A stretch of DNA of 64,000 nt, from positions 1 through 64,000 of the IMG/VR virus record IMGVR_UViG_3300045012_000181; one strand, written 5' to 3'. The notes beneath the pieces are model-generated. The model searched no databases. It was not told the origin of the DNA and worked only from the letters and a program-made list of their open reading frames with translations. Source of the stretch: a virus. Shown piece by piece: positions 31,618-39,686 of this stretch (position 1 is its first letter; every line of letters starts with the position of its first letter). Position numbers and translations under genes: made by a program.

Positions 31618-32022
31618 CTACTTCCAATCCTTAACGTTATAGTTACCGTCCGGTATGCGCCTATCGGCGCTGTGCAATTTGCGCTGGTAAAAATAGGCCT
31701 GACATTCGCCAAAGTTGGGCGTCTGGATGGGCTCACGTTTGTACATCCAGGGGTGGCCCTCTATGGAGTCAAGGCGCGCCAAGAGGGCATCTCCGACTTC
31801 GTAGACTTCGCCTTGAACTACGTCCTCCGGGCCTTCGGCCGGGCGCAATGCCGGATAGGAGCCCAAGTGATAAAGCTGGCCGGGGAAAGTCGTCTCGCCC
31901 AAGAAGCGGGCGCTCTGCATGTTGTGTGCCAATTTTCCGCCCTTTTTTAGCGAGCCGTAGACACAGATTCTTACTCCTGTCCTTGAGGGATTGGCCAGAA
32001 ATTCGGGACTTTGTGTTTCCAT
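31618..32022 (-). CDS. Gamma-glutamylcyclotransferase, copy 2
   Basis: ATG at 32022 (AGAGGAGAAC upstream) is preferred to a longer frame that runs into rtcB. 134 aa: VRICVYGSLKKGGKLAHN (YGxLxxG loop), GQLYHLGSYPALRPAEG and VQGEVYEVGDALLARLD with the catalytic Glu, ending in AYFYQR. Typical GGCT fold and length. It differs clearly from copy 1, so each may have its own substrate. Confidence 0.85.
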   Translation of the reverse strand: METQSPEFLANPSRTGVRICVYGSLKKGGKLAHNMQSARFLGETTFPGQLYHLGSYPALRPAEGPEDVVQGEVYEVGDALLARLDSIEGHPWMYKREPIQTPNFGECQAYFYQRKLHSADRRIPDGNYNVKDWK

Positions 32023-32032
32023 GTTCTCCTCT

Positions 32033-33205
32033 CTAGTCTTTGTAGGGATCTCTGATGTCCGGACCGGCCATCGCAACCCCGACCGGGACAAGTTGATGCA
32101 GAATTTTGATGCTATCACCGTGTTCGGCCAGCACCTCAGGCAGCCTTTTGTAGCAATCCGGGCTCTCGTCCAACCCGGCTCCCCGCAGTTCCACATGGGC
32201 CTTTTGGAGCCAACCGTCCATCATTTCCTTCGTGACCTTACCAGCACGCAGGACCGCACCGGTCTTCCGATGCACCTTGCCGGCGGCCTCCCGACGGCCC
32301 ATAACACGTCCGGCGCCATGCACGGTGCTATAGAGCGAATACTGGGCCTCCTCGTTCTGCACGCCCTCCAAAATTACGCTGCGTTCGCCCATCGTGCCGC
32401 CTACAAAGCCCCTCTGACCGGGAAAGGCCGGAGTGGCGCCTTTCCGTACAACCCACAGGTCCTCTCCGCCATGCGTCTCGCGCCAAGCGAAATTGTGGTG
32501 GTTGTGTACCTCTTCCAAAATCTTGGCACCTAAAATCAAGGCGACTTTCTGACAGACCCAATCCCTGCCAGCGTAGGCATACTCTCCGGCCAGCTGCATG
32601 CACTGCAAGTATTCCGCGCCCAGCGGACCCTCAACGGGTATCACACAGGGTTCCACGTCCATACCATCTTTGGCTCCGGCTTTGTTCAGAAACCAAGTTG
32701 CGGTCTTGTGACCCAGCCCTCTAGAACCGAAGTGCACGCCCACCCAGACCCTATCCTGTTCATCCGTAAACAAGTCCACATAATGGTTGCCCGAGCCTAC
32801 AGTTCCGAGCTGGTCGGATGCCATCTTCTTCAGGGGCGCGATGGCCTCACAGGACCAAGCCGGACTATCGAACAGCGCGTGGTCTACAGATTCAGCGTTC
32901 TGGCGGCCAATGCCAAAGGCAATATTTTTCCACACATCATCCATGATTTGCCTGATGCCCGCTCGAAGCGCACTCCCGGGCATATCTGTTAAAACGGCCT
33001 TGTTACCGCAGGCGATATCGAAGCCCACGCCAGACGGCGAGATGCTGGCCTTGTAGGCCACCACGCCGCCGATTGGCACGGCATACCCAAAATGCCCATC
33101 CGCCATGAGGGCGGCTTTGTCGGCCGTTCGGGCACACGTGCGGATCTGCTTCAGGGTGTTTTCATCGTGCTTGCCCCAGATGGGAATGCCTTCAACGATG
33201 TTCAC
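32033..33205 (-). CDS. rtcB: RtcB-type RNA-splicing ligase
   Basis: 390 aa. Motifs in order: ALMADGHFGYAVPIGGV near residue 33, GFDIACGNKAVL near 59 (metal-binding Asp and Cys), VHFGSRGLGHKTA near 157, VHNHHNFAWRE near 234, RKGATPAFPGQRGFVGGTMG near 250 and STVHGAGRVMGRREA near 287 with the guanylated His. It joins 2',3'-cyclic phosphate or 3'-phosphate to 5'-OH ends using GTP and Mn. In enterobacteria rtcB is in one operon with Ro60 (rsr) and Y RNA genes; here both occur in one phage. Confidence 0.93.
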   Translation of the reverse strand: MNIVEGIPIWGKHDENTLKQIRTCARTADKAALMADGHFGYAVPIGGVVAYKASISPSGVGFDIACGNKAVLTDMPGSALRAGIRQIMDDVWKNIAFGIGRQNAESVDHALFDSPAWSCEAIAPLKKMASDQLGTVGSGNHYVDLFTDEQDRVWVGVHFGSRGLGHKTATWFLNKAGAKDGMDVEPCVIPVEGPLGAEYLQCMQLAGEYAYAGRDWVCQKVALILGAKILEEVHNHHNFAWRETHGGEDLWVVRKGATPAFPGQRGFVGGTMGERSVILEGVQNEEAQYSLYSTVHGAGRVMGRREAAGKVHRKTGAVLRAGKVTKEMMDGWLQKAHVELRGAGLDESPDCYKRLPEVLAEHGDSIKILHQLVPVGVAMAGPDIRDPYKD

Positions 33206-33960
33206 TGTTTCTCCAGCAGTTCGATATAGGTACTTAAAAGATGGTTTAGAATCAAATCTAGCCCAAAGGGCGCCTTCAGGCGCACCCGGTTGTTCACATG
33301 CGAGAAGGGCGGCGCCGTGGGCAGATTGGGAATCACATCCCAGGGGTTCTCGTACCGACGGGTAGTTGGGGCCGAGCCCAAATCATACCAGTGCGTCCAG
33401 TCGGCATCTCCAACTCGGGGACTGCCGAACGTAACGCTACTCAAATCAAAATCACTGAAAGCACTGTTTTGCGCCAAGAAGTCCAGATGGTCCACTAGGA
33501 TTGTTCCAAGTGCGCCTCCGAGACTGTGCCCCGCTACCACAACGGCATCCACCTGCTGGCTCTCCAAGAGACTGCGCACGTAATCCGCCAAGGTTACGGA
33601 TTTGGCCGCGGGGCTATTCTTGGCCAGTTGGAGGCTCTTGTAGACCTCCAAAAAGCCCGCATGCACCAGGCCATGCCCCCAAGGACACGGTACAGGAAGG
33701 GCTGTGGCGTCGTCCAGCCACTCCAGCAGCCTTCGGGGGTCCGTGCCCCTTAAGCACACGATGAGCGCTTTGTCCTGTTGGGCCAGGAATCCAAAGCTTA
33801 CCTCCAGAACATTTGGGGGCAAATCCGCTCCGCGAATCTCCTGCAGAAAATTACAGCCCAGGGTTTTGATGGCTGCGAATTGCTCAGGTCCGTATGCGCC
33901 AGGAATACCCGCTACTTGAACCAGACGGGCCAACGTCAGGTCATTGAGAGTGTTTGGCAT
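33202..33960 (-). CDS. Class 3 lipase-like alpha/beta hydrolase
   Basis: The start at 33960 (MPNTLNDLTL; AGGA upstream) gives 252 aa. KALIVCLRGTDPRRLLEWLDD (oxyanion region), GLVHAGFLEVYKSL, VVVAGHSLGGALGTIL (nucleophile Ser in GxSxG), FGSPRVGD (Asp region) and a C-terminal HVNNRV (His) follow the fungal-type lipase family. No signal peptide, so it acts in the cell or is released by lysis. Uncommon in phages; cell-envelope lipid is a possible target. Confidence 0.8.
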   Translation of the reverse strand: MPNTLNDLTLARLVQVAGIPGAYGPEQFAAIKTLGCNFLQEIRGADLPPNVLEVSFGFLAQQDKALIVCLRGTDPRRLLEWLDDATALPVPCPWGHGLVHAGFLEVYKSLQLAKNSPAAKSVTLADYVRSLLESQQVDAVVVAGHSLGGALGTILVDHLDFLAQNSAFSDFDLSSVTFGSPRVGDADWTHWYDLGSAPTTRRYENPWDVIPNLPTAPPFSHVNNRVRLKAPFGLDLILNHLLSTYIELLEKQ

Positions 33961-33971
33961 TCTTGGCATTC

Positions 33972-34100
33972 CTACCGGCCCCTTACGAAGGCCCTGAAGG
34001 CCCTTATGCACGTGGCCAGCCCAACGAAGGCCAGCACCCAGACCACCCCACAGGCCGTCCACAGATACCAAGGAATATAGATACCGCCAGCGTCCGACAT
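33972..34100 (-). CDS. Small membrane protein (42 aa)
   Basis: ATG at 34100 follows AGGAGGCTCTT. A transmembrane helix (LWTACGVVWVLAFVGLATC) and an Arg-rich end (RAFRAFVRGR). A longer frame from the lipase gene covers it only as shadow. Function unknown. Confidence 0.6.
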   Translation of the reverse strand: MSDAGGIYIPWYLWTACGVVWVLAFVGLATCIRAFRAFVRGR

Positions 34101-34109
34101 AAGAGCCTC

Positions 34110-34292
34110 CTATTGGTGGTACTTGTTGATTACGTTCTGAATGCGCTTCTTGAGGGCTTCCAGCTCAGTTGGTGATTTGGCCTCGAACAGCACCTTGCTG
34201 ACGTAGACCACGCCGTGCCTCTGAAGAAGCTGCAGAATTTCGTCCACGATTTCAACAGAGATGGCGGTCGATAATTTGTCGGATGCGCTCAA
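34110..34292 (-). CDS. Hypothetical helical protein (60 aa, start uncertain)
   Basis: TTG at 34292, or a shorter GTG version at 34247, encodes DEILQLLQRHGVVYVSKVLFEAK and a helical C-terminus (ELEALKKRIQNVI). The TTG version overlaps the neighbour by 41 bases; the GTG start nearly abuts its stop. Function unknown. Confidence 0.5.
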   Translation of the reverse strand: MSASDKLSTAISVEIVDEILQLLQRHGVVYVSKVLFEAKSPTELEALKKRIQNVINKYHQ

Positions 34293-34422
34293 GGATGGCC
34301 CCCCGGTCGTATTCGTCCATTAAATCACCGTTGTCTCGTGTCATGGACCACTCGTTCGTATCCGCGCCCAGACCAACGATGTGCTCAGCAATTTCCTGTG
34401 CGGCCTTCTGGGAATCCGTCAT
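34252..34422 (-). CDS. Hypothetical acidic protein (56 aa)
   Basis: ATG at 34422 overlaps the stop of the membrane gene upstream (ATGA). MTDSQKAAQEIAEHIVGLG and a helical, acidic C-terminus with LMDEYDRGAILERIRQII. Function unknown. Confidence 0.6.
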   Translation of the reverse strand: MTDSQKAAQEIAEHIVGLGADTNEWSMTRDNGDLMDEYDRGAILERIRQIIDRHLC

Positions 34423-34640
34423 GGTCGTGTATTCTTAATCAAGCAGCCCAACATATAGATTGCCATTAATCCGGCTGGCAGCAAGATTGCCGGTACGAGG
34501 CCCATTAATATACAAATATACAAATCGCCTCGCGAATCCGGCCAATAACCTTCGGAAATCCTGTAAACCGGCGCTCCAATAAGGGCCAAGAGGGTTAGTG
34601 TAATTAAGATGACGCCCAATCCCAACAGGAAACAAATCAC
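34419..34640 (-). CDS. Membrane protein with two transmembrane segments (73 aa)
   Basis: GTG at 34640 follows GGGAGGATCT, which decides the start over longer frames. Segments VICFLLGLGVILITLTLLAL and CILMGLVPAILLPAGLMAI are hydrophobic. Holin-like size, but no proof. Frames upstream (34641-34755) contain only a possible 15-aa peptide. Confidence 0.6.
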   Translation of the reverse strand: MICFLLGLGVILITLTLLALIGAPVYRISEGYWPDSRGDLYICILMGLVPAILLPAGLMAIYMLGCLIKNTRP

Positions 34641-34755
34641 AGATCCTCCCAATCCCCGGAACCTCCAGAATTCGCCAGCCACAACGAACCCAAAAGGGCC
34701 CAACCTCAAATGAACAGCGAGCCACAAGTGAGAATCACGAAGCCCTCGGGCATGG

Positions 34756-35034
34756 CTAGGACACTCCTACAACGGTTAAATTCGTGGGTGGGGCCAATCC
34801 TCCAGTGGGCGTTCGTGTGATGGCCCCGGTTTGGATACTCACAACGGCGCCTAATGGGACCTCATGGCCCACGCTATCGAAGGCATACAGCTGGCCCGTG
34901 GAGGGGTTACAGCCGATGCCCTCAGGATACACACCGTCCACCCTGAAGCTCACATAGGCCAGCGTGGTGCCATCCGAGAGCTCCAGGGTGCAATCAAAGG
35001 AGCCATCCGCGTTGGGCACGTTGTTGCAGCCCAT
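34756..35034 (-). CDS. Hypothetical beta-rich protein (92 aa)
   Basis: Starts MGCNNVPNADGSFDCTLEL; contains GIGCNPSTGQLYAFDSVGHEV and ends in an Fn3-linker-like PPTNLTVVGVS, similar to the ends of Fn3 proteins of the late region (PPTNLQVASVS at 62236). Possibly a surface or decoration protein although on the minus strand. Confidence 0.6.
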   Translation of the reverse strand: MGCNNVPNADGSFDCTLELSDGTTLAYVSFRVDGVYPEGIGCNPSTGQLYAFDSVGHEVPLGAVVSIQTGAITRTPTGGLAPPTNLTVVGVS

Positions 35035-35037
35035 GAT

Positions 35038-35478
35038 TTAGACTGAGGGCTGGACTGCTGGAGAGGCCTTCGTGGTCGATGGAACACAGGCCGGTGCGAC
35101 CAAGAGGCCCACACGCCTGCGAAAATTGGCCGAGCGCTCCTTGGGCCTTCGAACCTTCAGCCAGTAGGCCTTCCAAATGGCCTCTCGGGCCTCGCGGGGC
35201 ACCTGTTCCAGGGCTCTCGTGAGGGCCAGCCGGCTGGCCACGGACTTGACAAAATTGTCTTTCTTGCTGCACAGGGCTTCGCCCTTCAGGCCCGTGACGC
35301 AGTGCTTAGGCTCCGAAGTGCCCACGACGCAGATTCCCGTATGTACAAGTGCTCGCGTTACCACGTCCCAACTGCGACGTTTCCTACGGGACAGCTTGCT
35401 GTCATCCTCCAAAAACTCATGGTGGATATGGATGTACCAGTGTTGGGCCTTCTCGCCTTCACCTATTTCTAGGATCAT
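35038..35478 (-). CDS. Hypothetical basic protein (146 aa)
   Basis: Begins with a beta part (QHWYIHIHHEFLEDDS) and then a Lys/Arg-rich helical region (REAREAIWKAYWLKVRRPKE). Function unknown. Confidence 0.6.
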   Translation of the reverse strand: MILEIGEGEKAQHWYIHIHHEFLEDDSKLSRRKRRSWDVVTRALVHTGICVVGTSEPKHCVTGLKGEALCSKKDNFVKSVASRLALTRALEQVPREAREAIWKAYWLKVRRPKERSANFRRRVGLLVAPACVPSTTKASPAVQPSV

Positions 35479-35492
35479 GAATGGTCTCCTTT

Positions 35493-35774
35493 TTAGATTC
35501 CCAAGAGCCTACGTTCCTCTGGGGTAAGCTTTTTGAGGGCCTTCTTGCGCATGGAGAGCCTGTCGGCCTCCTCCCGCTCACGCTTGAGGCACTCGCGGTC
35601 CTTTAGTTCATGCTCTTTAATCCAATTCCGGGTCTCCTTGCTCAAATTATTAATAGGGTAAATGCGGCTGCCATCTATGTAACCAGACAATTCGCAGGCC
35701 ACCCGGGTTACACGCTCCAGTTCCACACGAAGACGGTCCGCGTCTTCGGCGTCGTAATCAGACCTACAAGGCAT
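35493..35774 (-). CDS. Hypothetical conserved phage protein (93 aa)
   Basis: The start at 35774 (MPCRSDYDAEDADRLRVELE) matches the usual beginning of short phage proteins (MPCRSDY). A helical body with Cys and a charged C-terminus (KKALKKLTPEERRLLGI). Function unknown. Confidence 0.7.
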   Translation of the reverse strand: MPCRSDYDAEDADRLRVELERVTRVACELSGYIDGSRIYPINNLSKETRNWIKEHELKDRECLKREREEADRLSMRKKALKKLTPEERRLLGI

Positions 35775-35775
35775 C

Positions 35776-36006
35776 TCAGCACCTCGAAAATAGCGTAAGG
35801 AATTCCAACTTAGTGCGAGCGTAATCGCCGGGGAAGGCATTCTCACCATGCTTAGTTGCAGCGCTCTGTGTGGCTTCGTATAGACCTAAGGCATCAATGG
35901 GTTTCTGCGTCAACTCCCATTGTACACGGCTGTCGTTTACAATAGCGTCCGTTGTGTTTTGGTCGATGCCCGAGCCCGCAAGCCACAAAACCAGATTAGT
36001 TTTCAT
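35776..36006 (-). CDS. Hypothetical protein (76 aa)
   Basis: MKTNLVLWLAGSGIDQNT then helical, acidic-to-basic text. Coupled to the NAMPT gene stop by ATGA. Function unknown; co-translation suggests a link to the NAD genes. Confidence 0.6.
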   Translation of the reverse strand: MKTNLVLWLAGSGIDQNTTDAIVNDSRVQWELTQKPIDALGLYEATQSAATKHGENAFPGDYARTKLEFLTLFSRC

Positions 36007-37451
36007 GTTCGTACGCGCTTTCGAATGGTATCGAAGTCCTCTCGAATCAACAACTTACCGTTGCTAAAAATCTTCTGGAAGGCACAGTTGTTAAGGGCTG
36101 CGGGCAACTGTTCATCTACGACATAAAGACCATCGGCCTTGCTGCTGTAAACAGCCGGAATGCCCTTCAAGGAGGCCTTGCTAAAACCGCCTTCGGCCGT
36201 AACGGGCTTCTTGAAAATATCCAGAATTTTGCCCGAACGCCTGACCGCAGTGGCCTTCATGGCGAATCCGTAGGTATCACGGGTGACGTATTCATAGGTA
36301 TAGGAACCTATTCCGAATACGATGTTAAACGGGCTCAGGCCCATCTTCACACAGCCCTCTAGAATGGCATCCGCACGCTCCAATGAGATGCCGTCGCCGT
36401 AAATCAAACCGGCTTTGTTGATGTGTCCGGCGCCGTCCGTGCCCAGCGCCCGGCGTAGCAGCTCTAAGGCCCCATAAGCCGCAGGGTGCGTGCCATAGGG
36501 TGCGTCGGAGTCGCCCAGCATGATCTTAACAGGGTCTCCGCTGTCCGGACGGATTACAACCTTGCCGTCCCGTGCGAGGATTTCCTTGCGCAGGGCCGGA
36601 ATGTACTCCATGAGAACCTTCCAAAGGTCCCAAGTATCCGATACGATGCTAACAATTCCAGTGGGATAGGTCTCCGTTATGAGACGCCTGAAGGTCTCGA
36701 ATTCACCATCCATACCACCGGCGCACATCACAGAATGTTCAGTGGCAGGGACGCTCCCACCACAGCTCAAGGGGGCATCATAGAATTCCCTAGCGGCCAG
36801 AATCGCGGGTATGGTATCCGTGCCGTTGAAGCTCAATAGATGACCCATACCGGAGAACATGGCGTCCTCCAACCCACTCATACCCCGATAGGAGAAATCG
36901 TGGCCCTGCCAATCCACGAAACTCAGGTCCTTCTCGCCAAAATTCCGGGCGTGCTTGATGAACAGTTCCCGGAAGCGGGCTGCTGTAGTTGCGGAGGTGG
37001 TGGACTTCCAGAGCGCATTAGATAACGCGGTCTCAAGAAAATTCGGAAGCCAATAGGCGCTATCATTGGTATTGGTTATGACAAGCATGGGCACGCCCAG
37101 CGGAACACGGGAGCCCTCCGGCAAGGCCCAAATATCCAGCGGAAGGTAGCCCAGTTCCCAGAGCCTTCTTATGTGGTCCAGTTTGGGCTCTTTGAGGCCC
37201 AATGTGGCCAGCACGAATTCCCTGTATTGTTCCGCTATAAGACTCCAACTCTGTTCAAAAAATGCCGGCTTCCAGCGCATGAGATTGTTCTGGATGAAGG
37301 CCCTTGCACCGAACCAGCGCACGTCCTTCTCGCCGGGTATTCGCGAACTGCGGGCCGTCCAGTTGGACCAGACCTGTTGCGTATCGGTGGGATATTGCTC
37401 CCAATGGTGAAGCTTATAAAAATCCGCGTGGTAAAGCGGTGAAGGGTTCAT
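36003..37451 (-). CDS. nadV: Nicotinamide phosphoribosyltransferase-like enzyme (NAMPT/NadV, or NARP1 Namat)
   Basis: 482 aa, full NAMPT length. Landmarks: KLHHWEQYPTDTQ near residue 12, DWQGHDFSYRGMSG near 185, SVPATEHSVM near 239 with the catalytic His, VVIRPDSGDPVK near 305 (ribose-phosphate binding) and FGIGSYTYEYVTRD near 383. The known reaction is nicotinamide + PRPP to NMN. Paired directly with a PRPP-synthetase-like gene. In NARP1 phages the same pair instead makes NAD+ from ADP-ribose (Adps + Namat). Which activity applies cannot be told by eye. Confidence 0.9.
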   Translation of the reverse strand: MNPSPLYHADFYKLHHWEQYPTDTQQVWSNWTARSSRIPGEKDVRWFGARAFIQNNLMRWKPAFFEQSWSLIAEQYREFVLATLGLKEPKLDHIRRLWELGYLPLDIWALPEGSRVPLGVPMLVITNTNDSAYWLPNFLETALSNALWKSTTSATTAARFRELFIKHARNFGEKDLSFVDWQGHDFSYRGMSGLEDAMFSGMGHLLSFNGTDTIPAILAAREFYDAPLSCGGSVPATEHSVMCAGGMDGEFETFRRLITETYPTGIVSIVSDTWDLWKVLMEYIPALRKEILARDGKVVIRPDSGDPVKIMLGDSDAPYGTHPAAYGALELLRRALGTDGAGHINKAGLIYGDGISLERADAILEGCVKMGLSPFNIVFGIGSYTYEYVTRDTYGFAMKATAVRRSGKILDIFKKPVTAEGGFSKASLKGIPAVYSSKADGLYVVDEQLPAALNNCAFQKIFSNGKLLIREDFDTIRKRVRT

Positions 37452-37454
37452 AGA

Positions 37455-38315
37455 CTAGTCTCTCCCACAGTTGTTGCACTCGCAATCGCACTCTTCGGAT
37501 TCGGGCATCTGGATACTGTATTCCGAGGTGAAGACCTGCTTGAAGTGCTTCAGCAACACGGCCCTGCCCTTGGAGAAAATTCCATGGCTCACGTACAAAT
37601 ACAGTTTCAAGTCGGGATTGATTTTTAAGAGCGCCTTAGCCAACCCAATAAAGGTTCCGCCGCCGTCGCAGATGTCGTCTATAATGAGGGCCTTCTTGGC
37701 GCGCTCCACTTGCGGCAGGTCCTCCCACCACACACTGAAGCCGCTGAGTTTGCCCGTCTTGGCATCCCGTTGCTTTCGACAGCAGGCCGTGGGCAAGCTA
37801 TAACGCAGGATGTCATAACGCTTATCTGAGCCTTCATCCGGCAAAATCAATACGAGGTCCCTACGACCCAGTTTCCTTATGATGGGCTGAATTTGGTCGC
37901 ATTGTCTATCCGTGGGATTGAGGTTGGCCAGATTTTCAAACAAATTGTGCGCCACGCCACTGTGCACATCAAAAGTCCAAACCACGCTGAAGTTCAAATT
38001 GTTAATCAACCGGGCCCAAACACCCAGGCCATGACTATCCCCGCCCACGAATCGACGGTCCGCACGGGCATAGGGCATGTAGGGCAGGAATAGACTGGAA
38101 CGCCAGAATCCGCCGGCGTGCTCAAGGGCGTCCTTGAGTTGGGCCAGTTCTATGATATCCGGGATGGGGTTGCAGATAATCTCAAACTCGTCTTTGCCCT
38201 TCACAGCGGCCAGCCCTTTGGCCGTTAGCCGGACTTGGATTTCGCCAGCTGGATAGTGGATTACGCTGTAGAGCACGCCCCGGTCTTGGGGGATTTTGAG
38301 GGTGAGTTTTTTCAC
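37455..38315 (-). CDS. prs: Ribose-phosphate pyrophosphokinase-like enzyme (Prs, or NARP1 Adps)
   Basis: 286 aa. YPAGEIQVRLTAKGL near residue 21, LPYMPYARADRRFVGGD near 75 (ATP/flexible loop region), VWTFDVHSGVAHNLFENL near 110, and the PRPP loop IIDDICDGGGTFIGLAKAL near 218. Slightly shorter than bacterial Prs. C-terminus is Cys-rich (CDCECNNCG), unusual for Prs. Four bases from the NAMPT gene, so translation is coupled. It makes PRPP for NAMPT, or phosphorylates ADP-ribose as Adps. Confidence 0.88.
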   Translation of the reverse strand: MKKLTLKIPQDRGVLYSVIHYPAGEIQVRLTAKGLAAVKGKDEFEIICNPIPDIIELAQLKDALEHAGGFWRSSLFLPYMPYARADRRFVGGDSHGLGVWARLINNLNFSVVWTFDVHSGVAHNLFENLANLNPTDRQCDQIQPIIRKLGRRDLVLILPDEGSDKRYDILRYSLPTACCRKQRDAKTGKLSGFSVWWEDLPQVERAKKALIIDDICDGGGTFIGLAKALLKINPDLKLYLYVSHGIFSKGRAVLLKHFKQVFTSEYSIQMPESEECDCECNNCGRD

Positions 38316-38968
38316 CAGCCAGCCTCCAACTTGTCATGTGGCACGTAGACTTGTACCTGCGAGCGCACTTCGTTTTTAGGTGGACGCTCGTTACCCAATG
38401 TTAGGCGTACGAAGGCTCTCCAACCATCCTTGGTCGCGGGCATACCTCTGTGAAATGTCATACTATCGAATTCGTAAAGACCCTCGGAATACGCAGTGGC
38501 CGCATGCCCTGAATATACATCCTTAGGAAGGTCGTTTATGAGAGTGTTATAGAAACCGTACACAGGACCGGACCCCTTTGGTTCGGGCATCTGCAAGGGG
38601 AAATCCAAAAATTCCGTGAGGCTGGCATCACCGTAGAGCACCATGAAATGTCGGGAGTTGTGTGCCGGCCAAAGATTAGCCAAATCCGGCTGTCCGCCAG
38701 TTGGTCGGTAGAAATCATCACAGTGCCAACCCGGTATGCAAGGATACCAGCCCTTCTTTAGCATGGTGACTTTCACATCCAGACTTTGGTACTTGAAGGA
38801 AAAGGGGTTCACGGGCAGGTGGCTTATGAAGTCCCATAGGAGCGGAGCCTTTTTTAGGGCGAAGGCCACATCTGCCCTATAAAGCATGGGCATGGTGCGA
38901 ATTTGCTCCTGTGTTAGGAAGAAGAGCTTGCGGTTGTGATAGGTGAATTTGTTGGAAAACTCAATCAT
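38312..38968 (-). CDS. Possible 2OG-Fe(II) oxygenase-like protein (218 aa)
   Basis: ATG at 38968 overlaps the upstream stop (ATGA). GWHCDDFYRP (H-x-D candidate), MVLYGDASLTEFLDF and YEFDSMTFHRGMPATKDGWR (distal His and Arg) are arranged like the double-stranded beta-helix metal site. The family is not certain. It follows the NAD gene pair and may share its transcript. Confidence 0.45.
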   Translation of the reverse strand: MIEFSNKFTYHNRKLFFLTQEQIRTMPMLYRADVAFALKKAPLLWDFISHLPVNPFSFKYQSLDVKVTMLKKGWYPCIPGWHCDDFYRPTGGQPDLANLWPAHNSRHFMVLYGDASLTEFLDFPLQMPEPKGSGPVYGFYNTLINDLPKDVYSGHAATAYSEGLYEFDSMTFHRGMPATKDGWRAFVRLTLGNERPPKNEVRSQVQVYVPHDKLEAGW

Positions 38969-39198
38969 TGAAAGTTCACCGGCCCCCAAGGGCATCGAAT
39001 TTTGTCCTGAACCCATCCCAGTCCTATTACTGCATAGATGCCACCAAAGGCCAATAGAAAAAGTGGTCCCCACAGGGGCGAAAGCAGCGCAACCAATATC
39101 ACGCGCATCCAGTAACCGCAAGCAGAAGGCACACGGAAGGAGTTTGTGGTAAAATTCCGCCAAATCCAATAGTGCCAGCTTTGTTTGGAGATGTTCAT
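38965..39198 (-). CDS. Membrane protein (77 aa)
   Basis: A basic N-terminus then two hydrophobic stretches (MRVILVALLSPLWGPLFLLA and FGGIYAVIGLGWV). Function unknown. Confidence 0.55.
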   Translation of the reverse strand: MNISKQSWHYWIWRNFTTNSFRVPSACGYWMRVILVALLSPLWGPLFLLAFGGIYAVIGLGWVQDKIRCPWGPVNFQ

Positions 39199-39227
39199 TT
39201 TTGTGGCTCAACCGCTCAAGGAACTCC

Positions 39228-39584
39228 TTAGGATTTCCTAACCAACGTCGAAATCACCGCCACCAGAAACACTCCCACGGCCAGCACGCAGAAAATATCA
39301 CCCAGACTGTAGCGCGCCCAGTCATCGCCATAGACATCAGCCAGGAACTTTAGGTGCGTCTGCGGCGTCAGAACCACATGCAGATGGTCCGAAGGCGGTA
39401 TGAAGGGTCGAAATCCACGCATATCCACGGGCATGTGACCATCGTTGGCCGCGATTACCAGGCCGTTCATCAAACCAGCCAAAGCAGCCAGAGCCGTAGC
39501 CACGCCCGGGGCCCATCGGCGCTTACGCCACAGATACCAGGTGGCTCCGAGGGCCAGCAGGGTGGCCAATATTTCGCTAGTCAT
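39228..39584 (-). CDS. DUF5317-like membrane protein (118 aa)
   Basis: Two or three membrane segments surround NDGHMPVDMRGFRP and HVVLTPQTHLKFLADVY, then YSLGDIFCVLAVGVFLV. This matches the DUF5317 pattern (xNGxMP, T-xLxxLxD, SxGDxxL). Cellular role unknown. Its start is immediately downstream of a strong terminator-like hairpin. Confidence 0.7.
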   Translation of the reverse strand: MTSEILATLLALGATWYLWRKRRWAPGVATALAALAGLMNGLVIAANDGHMPVDMRGFRPFIPPSDHLHVVLTPQTHLKFLADVYGDDWARYSLGDIFCVLAVGVFLVAVISTLVRKS

Positions 39585-39615
39585 AATAAGAGGGCCGGGT
39601 TCCGAGGCCCGGCCC
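39583..39615 (-). terminator. Rho-independent terminator after the Ro60 gene
   Basis: On the minus strand GGGCCGGG pairs with CCCGGCCC and is followed by TCTTATTATG. It ends the Ro60 transcript and abuts the start of the DUF5317 gene. A second small hairpin (CGCCC/GGGCG) lies between it and the Ro60 stop. Confidence 0.65.
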
Positions 39616-39686
39616 AGTAGAGACGGCCTTCTTAGGTACTGGCGGAGACTCTTGTTTTACGCCCAGTGGGCGAATTTTCCCACGCT

